Of a DNA stretch of 64,000 nt, positions 23,111-34,378 are shown in pieces. Source of the DNA: Papilionanthe hookeriana x Papilionanthe teres (taxonomy: Eukaryota; Streptophyta; Magnoliopsida; Asparagales; Orchidaceae); the NCBI GenBank assembly GCA_022702705.1, contig CM040430.1, positions 19,043,310-19,107,309 on the forward strand, given 5' to 3'. Position numbers and translations under genes: made by a program. The stretch's first letter is position 1; each line of letters starts with the position of its first letter. The notes under the pieces were generated by a model, which was given only the letters and a program-made list of their open reading frames with translations, searched no databases and was not told the DNA's origin.

Positions 23111-25239
23111 TGTTGGCATATTTTTAGGTTATGTGTTTTATTTTGATAAGGGGGGTCGCCTACTGAAATTGTCGGCGAATTTTTTATATTTTAAATTTAA
23201 TTTAAATATATAGTTTAAAAGATAACATTTGATTTTGAAAATAATTTTAAGTTTAAAAGTTTTAAGATATGAAATCAAACCGATCTCACATCCCAAATAG
23301 TTTATATAAACGAGCACCGCACTACAAACCGTGTATCTATCCCGAAGAATGACACACCGCTCGATGATGGGGCTCGATTAAATAAACTATGAGATTTCGT
23401 GACATCCGTTTGGTCTCGCGAACCAATTTTATAAGCCGACAAGTTCCCTCGCTTAATATAAATGAATTAAGCAGTGGTTTATATTACTCCGGGTTCTTAA
23501 AGTTCCCTATAAGGGCAAGCCCCTTTAGTTAATTACATCTTAAATGAAGTGAATCATTTAAGAAAACTCTAGATAATGATCAGTGATTTTGCTCTCAAGA
23601 ATTTCAAAGTTTAAGTCTTCAAGGGATTGAATTTTGGAATTTCAATAGGGAATGGATCAAATTTAGAACATTTTATTTTGGGAATCCAAAGGAAGAGAAA
23701 TAGAGAACCGAGGATCCAAGAAGAATCTTGGCAACTTCCCAAACTATCCTATTGTTCGGTCTCGGATTTAAGAAAATCCTAATATTATCCGATATTTCAA
23801 TCTCGCCAATTTTAATTAATTTGGACTTATATTTGTATGATAAAATCATACAAATAAATTTCGAAGATATGAGGGTTTATGTCGTATCGGACGACTACCT
23901 CGGAGTCCTAAGACCTGTTAGGGCTTAATTTACAAGATATGATCATGCAAATGCCTAACGAAGAGTCGAGGATTTATGTCGCACTAGTGCAAACTTCCTC
24001 GAAGTCCTATGGCTTCGGTTATTTAATTCTAAGAAAGTTTTGTCAAGTAAACTCAGTGTTTTGCCGATGACGATGGCCGTGCCGCCCACCATGCTCCGAG
24101 CTCCTCGTCGCAGAGGATTAGTTTTAGAAATCATAAATCGTGAGATGAGAGAAGTGTTCTGGTTTAGAGAAAGTCTTAATTTCCAAGTGTTTTTTATGTT
24201 TTAATTAAAACAAATCTTAAAATTGATTATAACAACACCGGTTAAGATACCACAGTTCCATCCTTCCGGCATCGTTATTTTTATCGGATTCACTTAGTCT
24301 AGATGAATTTACTAAACTCAACTGAATGAGTTCCACACTTTCATTTAGACCGTGGAAATCCCGTTAAGCAACACGTAGGTTACATCATCCGAGGTATTCC
24401 CGATCATCCAACAAGACGTTTTAATTTAGTTAGAAGTTGTAGTTTTGTTGTTCCGTTTGTGATTAAATTTCGAGTTATTTTATATTTTGAAATGTTGTGG
24501 CGTGAATTTTATCTTGTAATGACTTTTAATTTAGTTTTGGTTTCAATTTTAGTGGACTATCCTAAAGGTGTGGGTTTTCATGCAACATGCTTGTTTATCA
24601 TGCAAGAAAAGTAAGTACGATGCGATTAAATAAATTGCAATAAGGTAAATTGCAATAAAATAAAAGCGTACCTGGAGGGTCTTCCCGTCATCCCAAGCTG
24701 CACTTAAAACATAATTAGAATATTCAAGCATTTAAAGCAAGTTCCTAGGTAAAGCTAAGGGAAGGGTTATGGTTTTCTACCAAGTTCCTAATCCTATAGC
24801 TAGTCATCTCCTATGACGTCTAGAGTTCTCGTATTTTAGTTCGAGGACGATTTTCTTCATCAAAGAACAATTAAGTTCAATTGTTCTTATAAATATCCTA
24901 TCAAATCGAGGAAGTGCTTAAGACGAGTCTTAAACATCTTTTCAATATTTCTAGGATTATTTTAAGTCCAAGAGAATTTAATTATACAAATGAATTAATC
25001 GTCCGGAGTTCAAGTTTATTATCTTCGTCGAATGAACTAGACATTTGAATATCTTATGAATGAAGTAACACTTCACTTAACACTCCATTTAGGAGTTATG
25101 ACAACAAGAGCTTTCGAGGGCAAATGGATGTTCAAATGATTTATGATTTAACTTAATTTCAATTAATGGGCTTAAGTTTGGAATAGTGTTCAAGTTGTTT
25201 TAGATTTTTTTTTTTTTGAATTCTTTATATCTTAGGTGA

Positions 25240-25570
25240 TGTTATACTTAATTTAATTTAATTTAATTTAGTTCAATTTAATTTAATTTGATTTAATTTA
25301 AGTTGATTTAATTTAATTTAATTTAATTTGATTTAATTTGATTTAATTTGATTTAATTTGATTTAATTTAATGTGGTTTAATTTAATATGTTTTAATTTA
25401 GTTTTATTTAATTAATTTTTTTATTTAAATTTTAATTTAATTTTATTTTTAATTTTAATTTAATATTTTATTTTTTTATGTTTTAAATATGATTTAATTT
25501 TAATTGTTAAAGTATTGATTTAATTGAAATTTTTAAAAGGATTTAATTTAGATAATTTAACTTTAATTTA
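25240..25570. repeat. AATTT/AATTTG low-complexity tract in the left LTR
   Basis: Pentameric units (TTTAA/TTTGA) repeated with substitutions. The equivalent tracts are at 45140-45560 and 54540-55010 and differ in length between copies. Confidence 0.85.
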
Positions 25571-27710
25571 ATTTAATGATTAAGTCTTTTAGCATTTTAA
25601 ATTTTAAATTTGGATTATCATTTTAATTAGGAATTAAATATTATTGAGATGATTAATTTAGGAATTCTTAAATTAAAGAATAAATCTCTTCCTAATGACA
25701 TCCCTATTTTAATTATTCCAAATTTATTATTCTTCCAAATTCAATTAATTATTTGATTAAGGTTTATTTTAATTATTTTTAAATTGTTTAGTAGGTTTCT
25801 ACCCTTTAATTATTTAAATTTCAATCATCCAAATCAGATTAAGATCAAATATTTTACTTTTTCATTTTATTAAGCCTAAAGTTTTAATTAAGGGTTAAAA
25901 TTTTAATTACCATTTTGCCCTTCAAGCTTAATAATTTCATAACTCACTAAATTGAGCTTAAATAAATTTGAAATTTTTATGTGACTTCACTCATATGTCA
26001 ATAAAGACATTAGAGGAGAAAATGTGATTTTTCTGTATTTAATTTTTTTATGTAATTATTTTTGGTGGAAAATAGAGATTTCCAAAGAAAATTTAATAAT
26101 ATGACCAAGGGGAAGTTTCTGTCCTTAAGAAAATTATGGCACATTCCTAATGACTAGAGGACCACTTGGACCAATTTTGGTGATTTTTTGAATTATATTC
26201 TTTTTATTATAATTATTTTGAGTTTTGGGGTATTAATTAATTTAAAAATAAAATAAAGGTTGAAAAATGAATTTTATATTTTTCAAAAATCTCTCTGATA
26301 TCAAAGAAATCAGAGAACAAACTTTTATAATTTTTTGATTTTTCTTTGATTTATTATAATTGTTTTAGTGGAAATGCTAGAAAATACATTTTTTTTTATT
26401 TTTAAAATTACCCTAGGGCTTTAAAATTTAATAACTCATCGTAGAGACCTAAGAAAAAATGGGGTTTGTTTCTATGTGATTAAAATTCAAAATGTGACAT
26501 TTTGGTGAATTTTATTATTTTTGTGATTTTTATTATTTTTTAATTATTAAAAATATTAAAATAATGCAAAAAATCAACTTTTTTAGAAAATTGCAATTTT
26601 AATTTTCTTAAATTCCCCTGATATCAGAGAGGCTTCAAAACCAAATGGGTGAATTTTTGAAAAGTATTTTGAAAGTTATGAATTTTTTAAGTTTAATTTT
26701 GGCTAAATGGCTTAATCAACCCATTTGATGAGGCTAACCAAGTCCAATCGACTTCAAACTTTTATGGTGGGTTCCTCTGATCTAAAGGTCAGTGGAGGAT
26801 TGATTTCAAGTCAATTTGATGTATGATTAGATCTAATTAATTAAAACTCCATTTTGGGTGTTTAAGCCAATTAGGGTTATTCCAAGTGAATTAACTCAAA
26901 ACCTATTTTTCCTAGGGTCCTCTAGTCATAATAAACATCATCACATTTTTCTAGAATTTATTTCACAACATGCTAATTATTGCAATTAAAATACTCAAAC
27001 TAGCAACCTAGAGTTGAAAAATCAATAACTCTTCATAGGATAGCTTCCGACTTTGAAAAATTCAGGAATGTTCCTAAATTCAGAGGCTTCAAAAGCCCTA
27101 TGGTCTCATGCCATGGTGAATTGTATACATGCGTGGAGAATTGAAAATGTGTAGTAAGTAAATAAATTATTAAAAATCAAATACTCAATGAAATTGAATG
27201 ATTTCTTTTTCACATTATTCTCCTCTGTTCACTGAGCAAGAGGGTATTTTTATTTTATTTTTCTGATTTTTCTACACAAAGTTATGCATTTTTGAAGTTT
27301 AGGGAATTAAATAAATAGAAAAATAACCTATTTTTCTACTTATTCACGCGGCGCCAACTCAACCTAGGCATCTCCGAAGCACCTCGTGTCGTCTTCAGAT
27401 TCGGTGCCGCTGTCCACCTCAGCGCTCCGGGGGCCCGCTGTATCGTTCCGTCTCCTCATCCGGCGCGATCATGGTCGTCCGTCCGCGCGTGTATTAAATG
27501 AACGGCATCCGTTCATCGTCCCCAAGCTTCCTAACCCGAGAACCGTCCACACTAAATCCCTAATATCTCACTCAATACTTAACGAATTTTCGTGTTCTTG
27601 TGCTCTATGGATTCGTCTTGAAGAGACGAATACATCTATACGGTGATCATGCATTGAAATTAAGGCATTTGAAATGGAGAATCTCCGAAGCTTCGGGATA
27701 AAGAGTTAGC

Positions 27711-28124
27711 TCATACCTTTGCTCGAGAGAAGTGTGGCTTCAATCCGAGGGTCGTGTCACCTTCGATCGCATCCAAGCAAGCTCCGGATGAAGTCCTCGG
27801 CTCTCGTGAATTGTCTAGGTATGATTTCGACCAAGCCCGATCACAAAGCTTGGAGTCCGGAATCGTATGGGTGGCCCGGAGAGGGGGCTTTTGCTGCGTG
27901 GACCTCTTCCCTCGGTCCGGTGAAGGTGTAGGATCAATCAATTCGGGGATCGACCCACCGCGGCAAAGTGTCCCGGTTTTGGGTGAAATTTCGACTGAGA
28001 AATCGGGTTCCGTTGGTGGGGTTAGGGAAAATCGACACCTGGGATCAACTCGCTCTAAGTATGGAGGAGGGCTCGGAACAATTTTGGCGAGTTTCAGCAA
28101 GGTTTTTGTGCAACTCTCCTCCAT
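27711..28124 (-). CDS. Open frame within LTR, unknown product
   Basis: A 137-residue frame MEESCTKTLLKLAKIVP... in the GC-rich block of the LTR. Related but shifted frames exist at the same place in the right LTR (47546-47911) and solo LTR (57205-57666), sharing for example SKLCDRA. It follows a TATA-like ATTTAAAC (28143-28149) on the - strand, so it may lie in the transcribed leader. No domain recognised; conservation may reflect only DNA similarity between LTRs. Confidence 0.25.
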   Translation of the reverse strand: MEESCTKTLLKLAKIVPSPPPYLERVDPRCRFSLTPPTEPDFSVEISPKTGTLCRGGSIPELIDPTPSPDRGKRSTQQKPPLRATHTIPDSKLCDRAWSKSYLDNSREPRTSSGACLDAIEGDTTLGLKPHFSRAKV

Positions 28125-28142
28125 GGCCGCGAGGGGGTCGGG

Positions 28143-28150
28143 TTTAAATC
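28143..28150 (-). promoter_or_regulatory. TATA-like sequence in LTR
   Basis: On - it reads GATTTAAA here. The other LTRs have TATTTAAA at the same place (48115-48122 and 57589-57596), the better form. A promoter is expected in the LTR, and the site heads in the direction of gag. Transcription start not known. Confidence 0.35.
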
Positions 28151-30502
28151 AGAGGTGGCCGGAGAGCCTCACGAGGATGGCCAAGGGTCGGGATCGGCCG
28201 CTTGGGCATGGGAAGAACAGCCATGGTGGCCATCGGGCATGGGGCGCTCAGCAAGGGAGAATTCCAATGTCGGCTCACATGGGAGCTCTCGCGCATGGCG
28301 TTTTCCGGCGGCTCGGTGGTCGGCCGGCCGGCTCTCGTGTCACCATCTTGACCAGCTGGGGTCGTGGCTTGGCATTGGTGCGATCAATCGAGCATGGACA
28401 TGTGTAAAGAACTCGGATCAAAATGGCATGGGGACATGGCTAATCTCGCTAGGTTTGGTCAACCCATTTGTTTGGGCTGGGTTCACCTCCCCATGGCTGG
28501 CCTTGGGCCGAGAAAATCAATCAGCTAGCTGGTCAAAAGGTGGTGATGTCCTTATCCAAGAATATTTGGATTAAATCTTGGTTAAGGGGTATCATGGGTG
28601 AGGTTAAAGACTTTTAGGAATTAAGGAAAGCTCCCCCTCTTCTTACCCAATGTGGTATGGTCACATTTCAAACAATTCACATGGCTTGCATGTGGCTTAA
28701 GAGTGGCTCCATGGCTCACCTTTGGCTTGGGGAAAAGCCAAGTCAATTTCATGGAAATGGGTTTAAGAAAATTTTGGCATTTTGATGGGAATTTGTATGG
28801 GGCTTAATTTGGAATGGCTTCATGATGAGTTTTGAAACTTAGGGATTGATTTAATTGAAAATATGGTGTAGAGCAATTGTCATATGGGTTTTGGATTGAT
28901 TTTGGCCCTTTGGATTTTGGTGGAGATGGGCTTTAGGAAGGTTTCATGTAAGTGGGCTTTTAAGTTTCAAAATGGGCTTTTGGGTGGAGATTTTTGCATA
29001 GGGCCATGCCAAATAAATGTTGGGTTTGATTTAAGATTGTATCATGAGTGATTTAAAGCAAATTTGGGGTGGTTTGGGTTTGAATTGGGTTGGATTCTGG
29101 GTTTCTTCGGTAAAGGGGCTAAGGTGGGTCAAAATGGGCTACCATGAGCTAAGGTTGGGCTCAAGTTGAAATTGATGTAAAATTAATGTTGAAAATGGAT
29201 TATGGGGCTGTTTTAAAGAGTTTTCAACTTTGATTGGGTCTTGATTTTGGGGTTTGGGCCTATTCTGGGCTAGGTTTAGTGTGTAGGCCCATTTAAGGGA
29301 TTTTGGCTTTGAGTTGAATTTGAGTGAGGTTTGAGTCCAAATCTTGGGCAAATTATGTTAGTGTTTTGTTTGTGGAGATGTTAGGGAAGGTTTAGAAAAG
29401 GTTTGGGGTCAATTGGAGTTGAATTGGGTGAGTTTGGATTAGGTTTGGGTCATGGGTCCAAATTGGGCTTTAAGGTCAAAAGTGAAATTGGATTCAAATG
29501 TCAATCCAATTGGGCTAGGATTTGGTCTAGATTAGTGTCGGGGATGTTGAATTGAAGTTTAGAATTGAATTGGACCAGAATTTGGGTCAATCGGGTAGGT
29601 TTGGTTCGACATTGGGTTCACTTTTGGGTTAAAATGGGTCAAATTGGGGATTTTGACAAAAGTGGGGTAAATTAACAAAATTGGCCCATGGTGTAGTTGA
29701 ACAAAATGAAATTGGGAATATTTAAGATTTTCTGGAATTTTTTGGGAATTTTCTGAATTTCTGGATTTTTTGGCTAAGAGGGGCATTTTGGGTATTTGGA
29801 GGGTATTTTTGGAATTTTTGGTATATTTGGCTATGGATGATCAATTTGATTGGTGAGGAAATGTTCAAGGTTAATTTTGGGGAATTTTGGGTGATTTGGA
29901 AATTTTGGAGGATTTGGGCAATTCTAGCGGCTTTTAAGAGGTTTGGTAGTGTAGGGTCCCCGGGTCAAAAATCGAAATTTTGGAATAATGAAGATTGATC
30001 AAATATGAGTGAAATGGAAGCACTTTGGTTGAGCCATGAAGCCATGTTAAGCCTATATGAGCCATGAGAGGACTCATTCGAGGCATTCACTATGTTGTTC
30101 CTAACCCTCTAATGGCGAGGGCTTAGGGGTTATGGTCCATCCATATGAATTACCTACATGAGTCAAGGAGTCAAGTTGGGTATGGGTGTGGTTTTAGGAT
30201 CCGGATTGTGTGTGCGAGAGTGTAGAGTGTGAGTGTAGTGAGTGTGTAAGTCAACCCTTCACCGTACCGTGCCACCTGTGCGGGCTCCTAAGGCCAAAGA
30301 GTCCCATAGAACTCATCCTTTAAACTTCCACATTTGATTTCAACCCTCTAGGTGATTAGGGGTCTACAATCAAGTTTGTGGAGTTTGCAGGGAGTTAAGA
30401 AGTGGTTTAAATTTCTAAGTGGTGGGTCCCAATTCTAATCCTCTAGGATAGTCAAAGGAAAAGCCTAAGGCTAGATCCTAAGTACTAAAGAGAAGAAGAG
30501 AA

Positions 30503-30523
30503 GACCTCATCAAAAATGAGGTC
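30503..30523. repeat. Terminal hairpin of the LTR (left copy)
   Basis: GACCTCAT CAAAA ATGAGGTC: a perfect 8-bp stem with a 5-base loop, four bases from the LTR end. Identical at 50474-50494 and 59948-59968. Confidence 0.9.
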
Positions 30524-30527
30524 AACA

Positions 30528-30895
30528 AATGGACCCCCAATAGGTGTGGTGAGCTGACGGAGCACACCGCGCGTATCGGTGCTGACCGAAGCGATCAAAA
30601 AACCAACACGGATGTCCAAGTGACAAACTTAGGACGAAGTAGAAGAGTTTCCGCTGGGGAGTGTCAAGTATATCTCTGAGACTGGAGATTCCTGAACTCT
30701 CGCTGGGGAAAGGAAAAGGAGGTGAATCCCAAATCACATGATCTGGGGGAATTTCGATTTAGATTTCGTTTTGTTTCAGTTTAAGTTTTGATGTGTAAGT
30801 TCAGATTTTAGCTTGAGTTTTAATTTAGATCGAAGTTTTGTTAAAATTAATTTGGAGGGATTTGAATCTTGAAATGAAAATCAGAATTTCGTGGT
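30528..30895 (-). other. 3' UTR end with polypurine-like tract next to the 3' LTR
   Basis: Read on -, the sequence directly before the LTR is CCTATTGGGGGTCCATT, whose G-rich core is the candidate polypurine tract for second-strand priming. The rest is untranslated with no gene seen. Confidence 0.5.
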
Positions 30896-32030
30896 TTTAG
30901 ATGTAACATCTTCAACCTCAAAAGAAAATTGAATTGATTGAATTAAATCATTATAATGAGGAAAGAACTCAAAGCAATGTGGTATTGGATGTAAAATCCT
31001 TAACCTCAAGAGTTTGATTTTGATGTATTTCATTGCAATAGGGAAATAATCCTAAAGCAATGCAGTCTCGGATGTAAAATCCTCAACCCCAAGAATTTGA
31101 TTTTGATGTATTTCATTGCGATAGGAAAGAACCTAAAGCAATGCAATATCGGATGTAAAATCCTCAACCCCAAAAGTTTGATTTTGATGTATTTCATTGC
31201 GATAGGGAAAGAATCCTAAAGCAATGCAGTCTCGGATGTAAAATCCTCAACCCCAAGAATTTGATTTTGATGTATTTCATTGCGATAGGGAAAGAACCTA
31301 AAGCAATGCAGTATCGGATGTAAAATCTTCAACCCCAAAAGTTTGATTTTGATGTATTTCATTGCGATAGGGAAGGAATCCTAAGGCAATGCAGTCTCGG
31401 ATGTAAAATCCTCAACCCCAAGAATTTGATTTTGATGTATTTCATTGCAATAGGGAAAGAATCCTAAAGCAATGCAGTCTCGGATGTAAAATCCTCAACC
31501 CCAAAAGTTTGATTTTGATGTATTTCATTGCGACAGGGAAAGAATCCTAAAGCAATGCAGTCTCGGATGTAAAATCCTCAACCCCAAGAATTTGATTTTG
31601 ATGTATTTCATTGCGATAGGGAAAGAACCTATAGCAATGCAGTCTCGTATGTAAAATCCTCAACCCCAAAAGTTTGATTTTGATGTATTTCATTGCGACA
31701 GGAAAGAATCCTAAAGCAATGCGAGCCTCGGATGTAAAATCCTCAACCCCAAGAATTTGATTTTGATGTATTTCATTGCGATAGGGAAAGAACCTAAAGC
31801 AATGCAGTCTCGGATGTAAAAATCCTCAACCCCAAAAGTTTGATTTTGATGTATTTCATCGCAATAGGGAAAGAATCCTAAGGCAATGCACTCTCAGATG
31901 TAAAATCCTCAACCCCAAAAGTTTGATTTTGATGTATTTCATTGCAATAGGGAAAGAATCCTAAGGCAATGCAGTCTTGGATGTAAAATCCTCAACCCCA
32001 AAAGTTTGATTTTGAATGGTAATTGATATT
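30896..32030. repeat. Tandem repeat array, ~83-bp unit in ~166-bp dimers
   Basis: About 13 copies of a unit containing GATGTAAAATCCTCAACCCC, TTTGATTTTGATGTATTTCA and GGGAAAGAATCCTAAAGCAA. The phrase TTTGATTTTGA recurs at about 31014, 31097, 31178, 31261, 31341, 31424, 31508, 31591, 31673, 31757, 31839, 31922 and 32004 (81-84 bp apart). Units alternate between CCAAGAATTT and CCAAAAGTTT, giving a two-unit higher-order repeat. It lies between the ALKBH-like ORF and the 3' LTR. No spacers, so it is not a CRISPR array. Confidence 0.95.
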
Positions 32031-32700
32031 GCAAAGACTTGTAGTGTTGATTTGAAAAGTGTGGAATTTTGGTGTTTCAAGAATTTCATGAAAGTTGTAA
32101 AAGACTTTCATGGAAGGAAATAGATTAGAGGGAATATGTAGATGCTACATATCCCATTCAAAAGAGTTGATTGAGAGTTGCTGGTTCTGATCGGATACAA
32201 TTCCTCGCCACTAGATCCGAATCGAAAACCTCGTGGCCCCGTGTCAATAGAATCGACCGCTTCCATCCCGTACAAGGGAGAGAGTAGAACGGATCGGATT
32301 TCGATTTGGAAGGTTGAGTTTGAATTCGATCGAGATTCGATTTGAAATTTGGAAGGTCGAATTTGAATTTGATCGAGGTTTGATTTGAAATTTGGAAAGT
32401 TGAATTTGAATTTGATTGAGATTTGTGTTCATTTTGTTTGTCCTTTAACGATTCAAATTTGCTTTATCGTTCATTTAATGTTCATGCGAATTTGGAGTTC
32501 ATCATTTTTATTTAGATTTTTAAGAAAAGTTTTCATTTATTCTTTTTATTTCTTTTCTGTTCTTTGTTTGAAGTTCATTTAACTTTAATGGCGTTTCCCA
32601 GGCAACTTGCACAAAAGAGGTGAAGGCCAAAAATGTGACATGGTCACTTTCATTCCAATCATGTTGAAGATACATCATACAACTCGATCTCGGAATACAT
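32031..32700 (-). other. 3' UTR segment with a ~46-bp minisatellite
   Basis: Between about 32297 and 32425 a unit of about 46 bp (GATTTGGAAGGTTGAGTTTG, then AATTCGATCGAG) is repeated nearly three times. No gene seen; on - the stretch 32520-32705 is open but unrecognised and may be the C-terminal end of the preceding ORF. Confidence 0.6.
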
Positions 32701-34357
32701 CTCATACATCCTTATAGCACTCAAAACGACTATGTATGATCTTTGTCGATCCATCCAAAAAGGTATCTATTAAAAATCCATGTCCGAATAAGTGAGGTAC
32801 ATGGTCAATAACATCACCTTCCAAGCCATCCTCGGCAAGGATGCCGTATGGATGTACGTCGGAGGTGTGATATTTTCCATGTAACTCACAAGCTCGTAAG
32901 GCCGGAGACTCTCTAGCTCCGGTCCGGCCGGAAGTGGTAAGGTGCTTTCCCGTCATCCATCCTTCTAAAAGTAACCGAGATCCGCTTCATTGGTACTCCC
33001 GTATGCAATGTTTAGCGACATCCGCTCCGTTGCCCTTTAGTATCATGATGGAACCTACCGGTAATGGTATCTTTACTCGGCCCTCGGAACTCACTCCGGG
33101 CTCGCTATCCGGAGGTCGATCCGAACATGATATTACACTCATTCGGAAAAGAAATCGTGCGTAAAGGTCCGACAAAATCGTGGTGATCTATGTGCGAGGG
33201 TATGCAATCACCCTTCTTGTAAATGTTAATGATGCAACCGTCTGGGTATGCAATCCGCTGGCAGCATCCTCCATGCTATCATTCTTTTTACCATCCTTTT
33301 GATGACTAATGGCATCGGATCCACCCGGCCATGACGGAGTATCCCGGTGGGTTTCCCTTCTTGTCTTCTGCGAAGTTGTAGCAGCATCCACATTGTATTG
33401 CAATTCTCCCCTTCCCTGGCATCCATCTCCGGGGTTCTGAGTAAGTGTTTTCTCATAGGCGGCCTGCTCGACCCATTCTTTTCAAATCCCGAATGCAGTC
33501 TACGATTTGTTGTTGTTCGTATTCTGAGAACACGTCTGTATGTAGCTAGAGGCCTTCTAGTATATTGAACCTCCTGCCTCTGATTCTCTCGAAGTATTCA
33601 AAAGTTTTCTTCTCGACTTTCTCGCATTCTTTCTAACTCGTATTCCGGAATAATCCGCAAATGGCGAGGCCTAGTGACGCATCGTGGGATATATGGCTCA
33701 ATTCCTTCGCGTTCTTCTCGCATACCTCGGCTCCTCGGGATGGTCTCCATCGGACACCCTCCGGGTTGCTTCCGCAACAAGGTCATGCATTACCGGTGGC
33801 TTTATCCCGTGGCGTGGTAGCTTTCCTTCTTCCGATCTCCTTAAGATTTCCCCGGTCTCTTCGTTATCCTCTGAGCCGGCCTTCTTTCTTCGGAGTTCCC
33901 GGCGAACCGGTATCCTCGAAGTATATGTACCGGCGCAGAGAATCGCCTCGTCGCGCCGGTCCGCCGCTAGTTTAGTTAACATCTTGCGGATACGGCGATT
34001 TTTGTTTCTTCGCCGAGTCGTCGTGAGAGTAGCACTTCGTACTTCCCGACTTCCGCGGGCGCGGCGCCGACAAGCTCGCCCTCCGCCGTAGCGACTACGC
34101 ATTTGATTTTCTTGTCTTTTTCAGGTGTTTGTTTTTCTTTTCTCGTCGCTGGATTGGTAGCTTGGGCCACCCACTTTCATTACCGTCCGACCGGCGTTCC
34201 TCTCGGCCAATCGGGACCCGGCCACTTTCCTCGTATTGCAGGCCCGCCGGTGCGAAGTCTGAGTCAATCTCTATTATCGCTCCATCTTTCACCCTTTTTC
34301 ATCGAGTGCAAGGCTTACACCATTTCTAAAGTTCAGGACCAACCGCCCGTTCGACAT
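32700..34357 (-). CDS. Captured ALKBH9/10-like gene (AlkB RNA demethylase family), frame broken as read
   Basis: An extra ORF of roughly 550 residues after integrase. The C-terminal half (about 33620-32930) is an AlkB-family Fe(II)/2-oxoglutarate dioxygenase most like plant ALKBH9/ALKBH10, which remove m6A from RNA. In order on -: RGRRFNILEG, HTDVFSEYEQQQIVDCI, YSEPRRWMPGKGRI, CCYNFAEDKKGNPPG, VDPMPLVIKRMVKRMIAWRM, KKGDCIPSHIDHHDF (HxD iron ligands, 33186-33194), SIMILKGNGADVAKH (second His, 33008-33010) and KRISVTFRRM (RxxxxxR, first Arg 32982-32984). So the key iron and co-substrate residues survive. The N-terminal part is charged and low-complexity, as in ALKBH9/10. The motifs are spread over three frames, with shifts near 33570, 33450, 33330, 33190 and 33120. 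The ATG at 34355-34357 directly follows a splice-acceptor-like site. Substrate is inferred from family only. Confidence 0.85.
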
Positions 34358-34378
34358 TTCCCTGCGAAAAGACAAGGA
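34358..34378 (-). promoter_or_regulatory. Candidate 3' splice site before the ALKBH-like ORF
   Basis: On - the sequence CCTTGTCTTTTCGCAG followed by GGAAATG shows a pyrimidine-rich tract and CAG|G directly before the ATG at 34357. It would allow the ORF to be made from a spliced RNA. No donor has been identified. Confidence 0.4.

Larger units (their letters stand above)
23111..30527 (-). mobile_element. 3' LTR (left) of the giant element, 7417 bp
   Basis: Starts TGTTGGCATATTTTTAGG and ends ATGAGGTCAACA. Collinear along its length with 43482-50498 and with the solo LTR 52419-59972. It holds an AATTT-rich tract (25240-25570), a GC-rich block (27350-28570) and a terminal hairpin (30503-30523). 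Relative to the right LTR it keeps about 470 bp (24156-24627) that the right copy lacks. Open frames in the GC-rich block have no recognisable family. Confidence 0.93.

Noticed and set aside
25240..25570. Replication origin or scaffold attachment region based on AT richness
   Set aside because: The tract recurs at the same place in every LTR copy and is explained as a microsatellite in the LTR; nothing specific supports an origin.
27754..28574. Long + strand open frames of 217 and 139 residues in the left LTR
   Set aside because: They lie in the GC-rich LTR block, overlap each other in different frames, have no domain, and the equivalent frames in the other LTRs are broken. Chance in GC-rich DNA.
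30646..30712. PBS-like TTTCCGCTGGGGAGTG and CTCTCGCTGGGGAAAG on the + strand next to the left LTR
   Set aside because: Gag-pol runs on the - strand, so the PBS must lie beside the right LTR. These sites are over 100 bp from the LTR end, while a PBS directly adjoins it.
30896..32030. CRISPR-like repeat array
   Set aside because: Units are head to tail with no unique spacers and drift gradually; it is a tandem repeat in a plant retrotransposon.
32930..33660. ALKBH-like sequence as an independent host gene
   Set aside because: It is inside the TSD-bounded element, on the element's coding strand, between integrase and the 3' UTR repeats, and has no separate insertion marks. It is best seen as part of the element.
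33661..34091. + strand open frames of 104 and 135 residues over the ALKBH-like ORF
   Set aside because: Shadows of the - strand coding sequence; they show no family resemblance, while the - strand has ordered AlkB motifs further along.
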